From positions 333,750-397,749 of the forward strand of contig JAKVOA010000001.1 in NCBI GenBank assembly GCA_022483045.1: a stretch of 64,000 bases of DNA. Reading direction: 5' to 3'. The notes beneath the pieces were generated by a model. It was not told where the DNA came from and searched no databases. It saw only the letters and a program-made list of their open reading frames with translations. The DNA comes from Oscillospiraceae bacterium. Lineage in GTDB: Bacteria; Bacillota; Clostridia; Oscillospirales; Acutalibacteraceae. The number at the start of each line of letters is the position of its first letter. Position 1 is the first letter of the stretch. Of the stretch, positions 44,448 to 51,814 are shown piece after piece. Both the position numbers and the translations under genes were made by a program.

Positions 44448-45304
44448 GATTCAGCGCCTCCCTTTAACTGCGCTGTCAGCGCAGAAATCAGTTCATCATA
44501 CTTTACAATATCCTGTGAGAGCGGCATGTCCTTTGCGGCGAGCATTCCTGCCAGCAGGCGAGGCGTGCTGACCTCTAAGCGCATTTTCTGCAGCCGCGGA
44601 ATATCGGAAAAAACTTCTTTGGTGCTGCCGTCTAAAACGACTCTGCCGCTGTCCAGTACCAGCATGCGCCGGGCATATTCGCCAAAGTCATCAGCCGTGT
44701 GCGAAATCATTAGAATCGTTATGCCTTTTTGGTTCAGCTTTTGGGTCAGGCGCAAAAACGCTGCGCGGCCAAGTGGGTCCAGCCCAGCGGTTGGTTCGTC
44801 AAAAATAAGAATCTTCGGCTGCATTGCCAGCACGCCGGCGATAGCAACCCGCCGCTTTTCGCCGCCCGAAAGAGCCAGCGGAGACTGTGAACGGATGGCC
44901 TCGAAAGAGAACCCCATGGTTTCCAGTGCATTCTGTACGCGCTGTTGTCGTTCTGTGCGGCTCAAACCAGCGTGTTTTAGACCGAAAGCGACGTCTTTTT
45001 CCACAGTGGTTTCAAACAGCTGATATTCGGGGTACTGAAACACCACCCCGACGCTGCGCCGCAAAATCTTGCGGTCGTAGTGCTTTGAGTTGATATCTTT
45101 TCCGTCCAGAAAGATCTGACCGCCCGTTGGGACCAGCAGCCCCGCTGCCAGCTGAATCAGAGTGGTCTTACCGCAGCCGGTGCGTCCCATAATGCCGATA
45201 TATTCGCCGTCTGCAATGTTTAGGCTGATATCCTGCAGCGCCGCCACATGCTGCGGCGTACCGGGCAGATATTCATAGGAAACGTGGTTTAGCGCAATCG
45301 GCAT
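44444..45304 (-). CDS. ecfA2: ECF transporter ATPase A2
   Basis: 286 residues. Walker A GRTGCGKTT (about 40-48), signature LSGGEKRR, Walker B ILIFDEPTAGLDP and switch His in ISHTADD. The N-terminal YEYLPGTPQHVAAL insertion is typical of EcfA2. It overlaps ecfA1 by 16 bases and ecfT by 4 bases. Confidence 0.92.
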   Translation of the reverse strand: MPIALNHVSYEYLPGTPQHVAALQDISLNIADGEYIGIMGRTGCGKTTLIQLAAGLLVPTGGQIFLDGKDINSKHYDRKILRRSVGVVFQYPEYQLFETTVEKDVAFGLKHAGLSRTERQQRVQNALETMGFSFEAIRSQSPLALSGGEKRRVAIAGVLAMQPKILIFDEPTAGLDPLGRAAFLRLTQKLNQKGITILMISHTADDFGEYARRMLVLDSGRVVLDGSTKEVFSDIPRLQKMRLEVSTPRLLAGMLAAKDMPLSQDIVKYDELISALTAQLKGGAES

Positions 45305-46122
45305 ATTTCTTTCACCAGCTCTTCATTTGTCAGCGGGCAGTGCGAAAGGCGAATGCCGCGTTTGTGCAAATCGTAATACAGCCGTACCGGAACTGGTGGA
45401 ACCAGTCCGGCGGCAGCCATCTGCTTTTGGTCGGTTAAAATTTCTCGCGGTGTGCCGCTTGCCAAGATATGCCCGTGCTTCATCAAAAACACCCGGTCTG
45501 CAAATATGGCTTCTTCAATATAATGGGAAATCATCAAAATGGTTTTGTGTGCTTTTTCATGCAGGCGCTGCACGGTTTCCAGTACCTCACGGCGGCCCTG
45601 CGGGTCAAGCATGGCGGTCGCCTCGTCTAAAATCAAGATATCCGGGTCCAGCGCCAGCACACCCGCCAGCGCAATGCGCTGTTTTTGTCCGCCCGAAAGT
45701 GCATGCGGCGCGCGCTCTTCAAACCCCTCCATGCCGACCATCTGCAGGGCTGTGCGCACTTTTTCGGGAATCTCCCTGCGCGGGACCTCGTAATTTTCCA
45801 GCCCAAAGGCAATATCTTCTTTTACTACGGAAGAAACGAACTGGTTGTCGGGGTTTTGAAAGACCATGCCGCACCGCCGCCGCAGCTGCCAAATTCTGCT
45901 TTCCTCGCGCACATCAATGCCCGCCACGGTCAGTGTACCCTGCTGCAGCGGCAGCAGGGCGTTGAGCAGCTTAACCAGCGTGGATTTTCCGCTGCCGTTT
46001 GCGCCGAGAATGGCTGCCAGCTCGCCCTGCTGTATGGCAAGGGAAACTTCGCTTAAGGCCTGCTGTACGGTGCTTTCGCTTTCATAAGTGAAGCTGATGT
46101 CTTTTCCACTGACTGCTGCCAT
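45289..46122 (-). CDS. ecfA1: ECF transporter ATPase A1
   Basis: 277 residues. Walker A GANGSGKST (about 40-48), Q-loop in GMVFQNPDNQ (the DNQ is characteristic of cobalt/ECF ATPases), signature LSGGQKQR and Walker B ILILDEATAMLDP. It heads the ECF operon. The ATG at 46122 has only a distant GACGGGG site, and a terminator hairpin ends 20 bases before it, so expression depends on readthrough. Confidence 0.92.
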   Translation of the reverse strand: MAAVSGKDISFTYESESTVQQALSEVSLAIQQGELAAILGANGSGKSTLVKLLNALLPLQQGTLTVAGIDVREESRIWQLRRRCGMVFQNPDNQFVSSVVKEDIAFGLENYEVPRREIPEKVRTALQMVGMEGFEERAPHALSGGQKQRIALAGVLALDPDILILDEATAMLDPQGRREVLETVQRLHEKAHKTILMISHYIEEAIFADRVFLMKHGHILASGTPREILTDQKQMAAAGLVPPVPVRLYYDLHKRGIRLSHCPLTNEELVKEICRLR

Positions 46123-46141
46123 GTTTTCTGATACGCCCCGT

Positions 46142-46196
46142 CAAAAAAATGCCATGAAGATGCGGTCCCTTTCAGGGGACCAATCACCTGCATGGC
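46142..46196 (-). terminator. Terminator in the ECF operon leader, just before ecfA1
   Basis: On the minus strand GCCATG...CATGGC encloses an imperfect middle (CAGGTGATT opposite GCATCTT) and a perfect GGTCCC/GGGACC apical stem, followed by seven T. It lies 20 bases before the ATG. Confidence 0.75.
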
Positions 46197-46245
46197 AATT
46201 TCATTTTCTTTAATTTATTATTTATTATTTTCTTAATTTATTTTC

Positions 46246-46273
46246 AAAAAAGATGTAATGATTTGTGTACATC
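46246..46273 (-). terminator. Upstream terminator-like hairpin in the ECF leader
   Basis: GATGTA and TACATC pair around a 10-base loop on the minus strand, followed by TTTTTTG. The stem is weak. Confidence 0.4.
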
Positions 46274-46288
46274 GGGCAGTCCTGTGTC

Positions 46289-46349
46289 TGCGGTGTCTGC
46301 AGCGTTCGGCTTTCTGCAGAAAGCCCGGGCTTCTTCCTGAAGCACCGCA
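46289..46349 (-). promoter_or_regulatory. Possible three-way-junction RNA at the start of the ECF leader
   Basis: TGCGGTG pairs with CACCGCA to enclose GCTTC-AGGAA-GAAGC and GGGCTTTC-TGC-AGAAAGCC hairpins. I match it to no known riboswitch class. The outer stem lies very near the predicted transcription start. Confidence 0.3.
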
Positions 46350-46352
46350 CAT

Positions 46353-46381
46353 ATTGTACGATAATGAGACAAAAAAGTCAA
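46353..46381 (-). promoter_or_regulatory. Promoter of the ECF operon
   Basis: On the minus strand TTGACT (46376-46381) and TACAAT (46353-46358) are 17 bases apart, overlapping the end of the upstream DUF3842 region and giving a ~225-nt leader. Confidence 0.7.
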
Positions 46382-46387
46382 GATAAC

Positions 46388-46792
46388 TTATGCAAGTTTT
46401 TCAATTTCATGTACAGCTTCTTGTACAAGGCGGGTGATGGAAAGATCGCCAATGCCGGCAATCAGGTTGTCACAGTGATTTACCGGAATCAGCACACGCA
46501 CCGCCGTGCTTTGGCCGACTGCCTTTGCCATTTTCGGTGTAATTTCGCCGCAGAGCGCGTCCGCAATCACAATACCGATGGGGCCGGCAATCACGTCGGC
46601 TTTTCGGCAGGCGACCCGCACCGCATTTTCGCCGGTCGCGGTGCTGTCAGCGCCGGCTTTGCGCATGGCAGCGGTTGCGGCGCTGTTGGTGCCTACTGCA
46701 CGCACAGCAGCCTGTGGCAGCGCATTTTTTAGAGCAGTGACCAGCTGACGGCCAATGCCGCCGCCCTGGCCGTCGATAATCAAAATATTCAT
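46388..46792 (-). CDS. DUF3842 family protein
   Basis: 134 residues. It begins MNILIIDGQGGGIGRQLV, a Rossmann-like glycine-rich start, and includes GTNSAATAAMRKAGAD and a C-terminal LVQEAVHEIEKL. This matches the DUF3842 family of Clostridia, which has no assigned function. The Gly-rich start suggests nucleotide binding (inference). The start is ATG 46792 with AGGAAAGG about 13 bases upstream. It lies directly upstream of the ECF operon, which has its own promoter. Confidence 0.8.
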   Translation of the reverse strand: MNILIIDGQGGGIGRQLVTALKNALPQAAVRAVGTNSAATAAMRKAGADSTATGENAVRVACRKADVIAGPIGIVIADALCGEITPKMAKAVGQSTAVRVLIPVNHCDNLIAGIGDLSITRLVQEAVHEIEKLA

Positions 46793-46833
46793 GTCGTTTC
46801 ATAGCCCTTTCCTACAGCTCATACTTGCTGAAT

Positions 46834-46862
46834 ATTATAGCATACAGCAAGATGTGCGGCAA
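46834..46862 (-). promoter_or_regulatory. Promoter of the DUF3842 gene
   Basis: On the minus strand TTGCCG (46857-46862) and TATAAT (46834-46839) have a 17-base spacer. Confidence 0.6.
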
Positions 46863-46983
46863 CTGCAGCGCGGCGCGAAAGTTGCAATTTTCAGTGCTGC
46901 AGCGTAAAATAGGAATAGAATGCAAGCGGGGCCGTTTGTGGCAGAAAACTGCGGCTGCGGGCGCCCGCACAGGAGGGAAATTT

Positions 46984-48249
46984 GTGGATACACCATTTTC
47001 ATTAAAGGGGGTCCTGCTCGGCTGCTCTACTTCGGCAACACAAATCGAGGGCAGCCCTACCAGAAACAGCTGGTACGACTGGGCAGATATGCCCGGCCGC
47101 ATGAAAGACCACTCCAGCCCGAAAAACGCGAATCAGCACTGGCAGCGCTGGCGCGAAGACAACCAGCTGATTCAAAAGCTGGGTCTGCAGGTCTACCGCA
47201 TGGGGCTGGAGTGGAGCCGCATAGAGCCAGCCCCGGGCTATTTCTGCCATAAGGCTATGCAGCATTACCGCGACGAAATTTTAGACCTGCGGAAAAAGGG
47301 CGTCAAGGTACTGGTTACACTGCACCATTTTTCAAACCCAAGCTGGTTTGAAAAAGAGGGCGGCTTTGTGCGCAAAGACAGTCCCCAAATCTTTCTGCGG
47401 TATGTCACCTATGTTGTGGAGTCAATCGGTGACTTAGTCAGCGACTATGTTACTTTAAATGAACCAAATGTCTATGTGACGCTCAGTTACTTTTTGGCAC
47501 TGTGGCCACCGGCGAAGCACAACCCGGCCACTTCTATTCGTGTAATGCGCAACCTGGTCTACTGCCACTTGGCCGCATACCGCCGGATTCACCGCATTCG
47601 TGAAGAACGCCATTTTCCGGGGCGCACAATGGTCAGCTTTACCGAGCATCTGCGGGTCTTTACGCCGGCCCACCCGCAGGACCATCCGCTGGCAAACGGT
47701 ATGGAGTACCTTTTCCAGGGCCTGACTATGGCTATGTACACCGGCCGGCTGCTTTCCCCGCTGGGTGGGGGCGCGCCCTTTGGTGACAGCCGCTTTTATG
47801 ATTATATCGGCATCAACTACTATACGCGCCTGTGGATAGACGGCAAACACATCGGCGTCTGCCCAGGCAAGCCGGTCAATGACCTTGGGTGGGAAATCTA
47901 CCCAGAGGGGCTTGGCTTTTTAATGCGTAAGCGGTACCGCCGGCTGTGTGCGCCGATTTGGATTACCGAAAACGGAATTGCCGACCGCGAAGACAAACAG
48001 CGCTGCCGCTTCCTGTATGATCATCTGCGGCAGGTGGCCGACAGCGGCCTGCCGGTAGAGCGCTATTACTACTGGTCGCTGATGGATAACTTTGAGTGGG
48101 CAGAGGGCGAAACCGCTGCCTTTGGCCTGATTGACTGCGACTTTAAAACACAAAAGCGCACTGTGCGGCGCAGCGCCTATTTTTACCGTGATATTATCCG
48201 AAACGGCGGCGTGACACAGCAGATGATAGATACCTATCTAAAAGAGTAA
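46984..48249 (+). CDS. Glycoside hydrolase family 1 beta-glycosidase
   Basis: 421 residues, slightly short for GH1 (440-470). The acid/base Glu is in YVTLNEPNVYV (about 160) and the nucleophile Glu in WITENGIAD (about 330). The C-terminal SLMDNFEWAEG motif is that of enzymes acting on unphosphorylated beta-glucosides or galactosides; 6-phospho-beta-glucosidases have a different motif there. No signal peptide, so it acts in the cytosol. I chose GTG 46984 because GGAGGG lies 8 bases upstream. Longer readings would run back over the divergent DUF3842 promoter. Confidence 0.9.
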   Translation: MDTPFSLKGVLLGCSTSATQIEGSPTRNSWYDWADMPGRMKDHSSPKNANQHWQRWREDNQLIQKLGLQVYRMGLEWSRIEPAPGYFCHKAMQHYRDEILDLRKKGVKVLVTLHHFSNPSWFEKEGGFVRKDSPQIFLRYVTYVVESIGDLVSDYVTLNEPNVYVTLSYFLALWPPAKHNPATSIRVMRNLVYCHLAAYRRIHRIREERHFPGRTMVSFTEHLRVFTPAHPQDHPLANGMEYLFQGLTMAMYTGRLLSPLGGGAPFGDSRFYDYIGINYYTRLWIDGKHIGVCPGKPVNDLGWEIYPEGLGFLMRKRYRRLCAPIWITENGIADREDKQRCRFLYDHLRQVADSGLPVERYYYWSLMDNFEWAEGETAAFGLIDCDFKTQKRTVRRSAYFYRDIIRNGGVTQQMIDTYLKE

Positions 48250-48646
48250 AAATTCTTTTCGTATGAATTTTATACAAAAATGTATGCAAACCCTGCTCGC
48301 TGTGCTTTTACAGAGTCTGCAGCAGAAATTACAAAATAAAGAGAAAAAAATAAGCCGAAAAACAGAAGATGCTGCGGAATTTTGCCGCCGGGGGTTTATC
48401 TTTTCCTTTAGGTCTGATATAATAGGTATATATAGAAGAAATGTAATAATTTTCAATAGAAATATCTATATTACCTGTTCAAACGCGGTCCACGCGGCCT
48501 AAAGAAGAGAAAAAACACCCGGCGCATTCTGTTCCTGTGAAAAGAGCAGCAGCCGTGCCACGCTTGGTTTGACATGGCAAACTGCATTTGTACAAGCCTT
48601 GGAATGCAACAGATGCTTTTAATACACATTAAACAAGGTGAAAAAA
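48250..48646. other. Intergenic region upstream of sstT
   Basis: It contains promoter module copy A at 48354-48453. A second possible promoter (TTGACA near 48570) lies closer to sstT. About 200 bases between them carry no reading frame with a ribosome site. Confidence 0.5.
48354..48453 (+). repeat. Repeated promoter module, copy A
   Basis: About 100 bases, similar along its length to 50093-50193. It contains TTTATC (48395-48400), 17 bases, then TATAAT (48418-48423), with a conserved spacer (CCTTTAGGTCTG in this copy). A conserved GCCGAAAAACA lies about 40 bases upstream of the -35. Confidence 0.6.
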
Positions 48647-49897
48647 TTGAAAGGAATTTTTAAAAAGTGGAACAGCATTAATCTGATTGCAAGGATTCTT
48701 GGGGGGCTCGCCGTCGGTTTCGTTTTGGCGCTGGCATTTCCAAAAGCCGGCTGGATTACGACTTTTGGCACAGTCTTTGTTGATGCGCTCAAGGCCATTG
48801 CGCCTATTTTGGTTTTTGTGCTGGTGACAGGCTCCATTGCACAGGCGCAGGGAAAGTTTGGCCATAAATTTGCAATGGTCATCTTTTTGTATCTGCTGAG
48901 CACACTGGTGTCTGCGACCGTGGCAGTTCTCGCAAGTTTTTCGTTTCCCATTACCCTGACGTTTACAAAGGCAAAAGCCGCAAGCGCGGCGCCCAGCGGC
49001 ATAGGGGAGGTCTTCTCCACGCTGCTGCAGAACATTTTCGCCAACCCTGTCGGTTCTTTGGCAAAGGGTAACTATATTGGCATTCTCATGTGGGCGCTGC
49101 TCTTTGGTTTGGCGCTGCGCGGTGCTTCACAGGGAACAAAGGCCGCTTTGGCAGATCTTTCAGATGCGGTTTCCAAAGTTGTGCAGTGGATTATCAGCTT
49201 TGCGCCATTTGGAATTATGGGTCTTATCTATCATTCGGTTTCAACAAGCGGGCTCAGTATCTTTGTTACATACGGAAAACTGATTGCGGTTTTGGTGGGC
49301 TGCATGGTTGTAGTAGCGCTCGGCACCAATCCGTTGATTGTCACCATCTGCCTGAAGCGTAATCCATATCCGCTGGTTTTTCAGTGCCTAAAAGAGAGCG
49401 GCATTCCCGCTTTCTTTACGCGTAGCTCTGCGGCAAATATTCCAATCAATATGGCGCTGTGTGAAAAACTAGGGCTTGACAAAGATATGTATTCCGTTTC
49501 CATTCCGCTGGGCGCCACCATCAATATGAATGGTGCGGCAGTTACAATTACGGTTATGTCACTGGCAGCGGTGCATACCCTGGGCATTCCCGTCAATATC
49601 CCTATGGCGCTGGTGCTGTGTGCGCTGTCTACCTTAGCGGCCTGCGGGGCCTCTGGGGTTGCCGGCGGGTCTTTGATGATGATTCCGCTGGCGTGCTCGA
49701 TCTTTGGCATTTCCAACGATATTGCCATGCAGGTAGTCGGTGTTGGGTTTATTGTCGGTGTCATTCAAGATGCCTGCGAGACAGCACTTAATTCTTCCAG
49801 TGACGTTCTTTTTGCGGCGGTTGCGGAGTACCGCGAGCGCATGCTGCAGGAAAAAGAGGGAAAGAACCACTGCCGCCTTGAGGCCGGCAAGTCCTGA
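48647..49897 (+). CDS. sstT: Serine/threonine:sodium symporter SstT
   Basis: 416 residues, eight or more helices, DAACS (dicarboxylate/amino acid:cation symporter) family. FTRSSAANIPINMALCEKLG, SIPLGATINMNGAAVTIT and CGASGVAGGSLMMIPLACS match SstT. FIVGVIQDACETALNSSSDVLF is the characteristic end. It takes up serine and threonine with sodium. TTG at 48647 is preferred because AAGGTG lies 6 bases before it; a GTG three codons earlier has no site. Confidence 0.9.
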   Translation: MKGIFKKWNSINLIARILGGLAVGFVLALAFPKAGWITTFGTVFVDALKAIAPILVFVLVTGSIAQAQGKFGHKFAMVIFLYLLSTLVSATVAVLASFSFPITLTFTKAKAASAAPSGIGEVFSTLLQNIFANPVGSLAKGNYIGILMWALLFGLALRGASQGTKAALADLSDAVSKVVQWIISFAPFGIMGLIYHSVSTSGLSIFVTYGKLIAVLVGCMVVVALGTNPLIVTICLKRNPYPLVFQCLKESGIPAFFTRSSAANIPINMALCEKLGLDKDMYSVSIPLGATINMNGAAVTITVMSLAAVHTLGIPVNIPMALVLCALSTLAACGASGVAGGSLMMIPLACSIFGISNDIAMQVVGVGFIVGVIQDACETALNSSSDVLFAAVAEYRERMLQEKEGKNHCRLEAGKS

Positions 49898-49965
49898 GTC
49901 ATGCCATACTGGTATCTTAAAAATATAAATGCTGCTTAGTCTGCAGGACGCTCTGCCCAATGAAA

Positions 49966-49987
49966 AAAAAGGCATGAGCGCCTTTTT
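49966..49987 (+). terminator. sstT terminator
   Basis: AAAAAGGC and GCCTTTTT pair around ATGAGC. Confidence 0.65.
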
Positions 49988-50092
49988 GCTTTTCTTTATT
50001 AAGCGAAACACCATTCTGACAGCTGTATCTGCACATACAGCTTCTTTTTTACAAGTTTAAGAAAAATTAGGTATGCTAAAAAAAGTGAGTGG

Positions 50093-50193
50093 GCCGAAAA
50101 ACAAAATCTATTTCGGAATACGCCAGCAGGGGTTTACCTTCCTTTAAGGGTCTGTTATGATAGGCACATACAAAAAAGAAATGGAAGAATTTT
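50093..50193 (+). repeat. Repeated promoter module, copy B
   Basis: This is the second copy of the module at 48354-48453. It has TTTACC (50133-50138), 17 bases, then TATGAT (50156-50161). The spacer reads TTCCTTTAAGGGTCTGT and includes CCTT-N5-AAGG-like symmetry. Similarity continues to the AAGAATTTT just before the ribosome site of the following small gene. Confidence 0.6.
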
Positions 50194-50209
50194 GAAGGAG
50201 GTACCCGCG

Positions 50210-50383
50210 ATGTTTGTAACCAGACCAGACCGCCCAGACCGGCTTAAAGTAGGAGAAAATAAGGATACACAGCGCATTCATATTGTGCCCAGTGAAACAC
50301 GACAGCCGCGCCACAAGTTGGTTGGCGGTGCAGACCGTGTCGACCGTGTAGAGCCGGTGCCGGAGGAAGCGCGTTTTTCCTAA
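50210..50383 (+). CDS. Small charged hypothetical protein (57 residues)
   Basis: The ATG at 50210 has AAGGAGG 8 bases upstream, its own promoter (copy B) and a strong terminator after, so it is very probably translated. The peptide has no hydrophobic segment. It is rich in Arg, Asp and Pro, with RPDRPDR near the start and DRVDRVEPVPEE near the end, and looks unstructured. I recognise no family. It could be a nucleic-acid- or protein-binding small regulator. Confidence 0.6.
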   Translation: MFVTRPDRPDRLKVGENKDTQRIHIVPSETRQPRHKLVGGADRVDRVEPVPEEARFS

Positions 50384-50426
50384 AAGCGGCAGTTTGTGTG
50401 CTTGTCTGCAAATAAAAAAATAAATA

Positions 50427-50465
50427 GGCGGGCGCTGTCAGGTAAGCTGGCAGTGCCCGCCTTTT
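50427..50465 (+). terminator. Terminator of the 57-residue gene
   Basis: GGCGGGCGCTGTCAG pairs with CTGGCAGTGCCCGCC around GTAAG with few mismatches, followed by TTTT. Confidence 0.8.
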
Positions 50466-50546
50466 GCTGTTCCGTTTTCCAACAACACAGTGGCGGAAGA
50501 TTTCTTTTGAACTGTGCGGCCAAAATGAAAATAGGATACAGACCGC

Positions 50547-50580
50547 AAAAAGGCGCAGGTTTGTATACCTGCGCCTTTTT
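50547..50580. terminator. Symmetric terminator hairpin
   Basis: AAAAAGGCGCAGGT pairs perfectly with ACCTGCGCCTTTTT around a six-base loop. T-runs exist on both strands. It stands 80 bases after the previous terminator with no gene between. Confidence 0.75.
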
Positions 50581-50770
50581 ACTAAGAGAGAGGAGAAATC
50601 TTTATGAAAACAAACTGAATGTTCCGGAACACCCTGCGGCTGGCAAGTCCGCAGTTCGGCTTGTGTCCCTTGAACAAATTTAGTATACGGGTAGGTTGTG
50701 ACTTATGATTGAATGAGTTATGAATGGTTTGTAACACTTTTTTGCATAAATTAAGAACACGTGGCACTTC

Positions 50771-50799
50771 TTGCATCCAGCAGTGAAATCTTCTATACT
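50771..50799 (+). promoter_or_regulatory. Promoter of purine nucleoside phosphorylase
   Basis: TTGCAT (50771-50776) and TATACT (50794-50799) are 17 bases apart. A strong GGCGGCAG/CTGCCGCC hairpin without T-run lies in the leader and may stabilise the mRNA. Confidence 0.65.
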
Positions 50800-50865
50800 G
50801 AAACACAGCAGAGGCGGCAGTGCCTGGTCCTGCCGCCGTAAAAACGGACCATACAGGAGGAAAAC

Positions 50866-51681
50866 ATGCAGGATAAAATCCGTGCCGCCGCAGCGGCAGT
50901 CAGAGCAAAAACAGATATTGTGCCCACGGTGGGTGTTGTTTTGGGTTCCGGCCTGGGCGGCCTTGCCGACAGTGTCGAAAAGCCGTGTGTACTGCCTTAT
51001 TGTCAGCTGCCGGGCTTTGTGCCTTCCACTGCGCCGGGACATGCCGGCCAGCTGCTTTTGGGCAAGATCGGCGCTGTGCCAGTGGTGTGTATGCAAGGGC
51101 GCCTTCACTACTACGAGGGCTACACCATGGAGAACATTGTCTTTCCAGTGCGTGTAATGAAAGCACTGGGAATAAAAACGCTGATTTTGACAAACGCTTC
51201 CGGTGGCGTCAATTTAAATTTTCAGGCAGGCGACCTGATGCTGCTGACCGATCACATCAATTTTTTGGGGACCAACCCACTGATTGGACCAAACGATGAA
51301 AAAATCGGCCCGCGCTTTCCGGATATGAGCCATATCTATACGCCGGCACTGCAGAAGCTGGCACTGAAAGCTGCCGATGTCTGCGGTATTCCGCTGAAAC
51401 AGGGCGTTTATCTAGCAACGACCGGCCCAAGCTATGAAACGCCGGCGGAAATTCGCATGTTCCGCACATTGGGCGCAGACGCCGTAGGTATGTCCACTGT
51501 GCCGGAAGCGATTGCTGCCGCACACTGCGGGCTGCAGGTACTCGGTTTTTCGATGATTACAAATATGGCTGCAGGCGTTCTGGACCAGCCCCTGAGCAGC
51601 GATGAAGTTATTTGCACTGCCAATGCACGCGGCCACGACCTGCAGCGTCTGATTGCTGCTTTGCTGCCAATGCTGCCGTAA
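50866..51681 (+). CDS. punA: Purine-nucleoside phosphorylase
   Basis: 271 residues of the trimeric PNP (type II) family. GVVLGSGLGGLAD (about 23-35) binds phosphate, MQGRLHYYEGY (about 68-78) and TNASGGVNLNF follow, and the purine-site blocks GPSYETPAEIRM and VGMSTVPEAIAA are present. It splits purine (deoxy)nucleosides into base and sugar-1-phosphate for salvage. The ATG at 50866 follows AGGAGG. The flippase-like gene starts 134 bases later. Confidence 0.92.
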   Translation: MQDKIRAAAAAVRAKTDIVPTVGVVLGSGLGGLADSVEKPCVLPYCQLPGFVPSTAPGHAGQLLLGKIGAVPVVCMQGRLHYYEGYTMENIVFPVRVMKALGIKTLILTNASGGVNLNFQAGDLMLLTDHINFLGTNPLIGPNDEKIGPRFPDMSHIYTPALQKLALKAADVCGIPLKQGVYLATTGPSYETPAEIRMFRTLGADAVGMSTVPEAIAAAHCGLQVLGFSMITNMAAGVLDQPLSSDEVICTANARGHDLQRLIAALLPMLP

Positions 51682-51814
51682 AGTATCTTTTGGTTTCTGT
51701 AAAATATTTTTTGTCTCCTGCCAAAATCAAGGAAAGCTTTGCTTTCGGGTGACCGTTCTCCGCGGATATTTCTATGTGTCTGCACATAGAAATGAAAAAA
51801 CAGGAGAAACGGAA

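Larger units (their letters stand above)
49898..50209. other. Intergenic region between sstT and the 57-residue gene
   Basis: It contains the sstT terminator (49966-49987) and promoter module copy B (50093-50193). Nothing else is apparent. Confidence 0.5.
50384..50865. other. Intergenic region with two terminators before pnp
   Basis: After the two terminators (50427-50465, 50547-50580) comes a GAGAGGAG site with an ATG followed after four codons by a stop, then the pnp promoter. No longer frame is supported. Confidence 0.4.

Noticed and set aside
50604-50685. ATG with a good GAGAGGAG site followed by a stop after four codons, then another short frame
   Set aside because: It might be a frameshifted small gene, but no recognisable product appears in any frame, and nothing else supports it.
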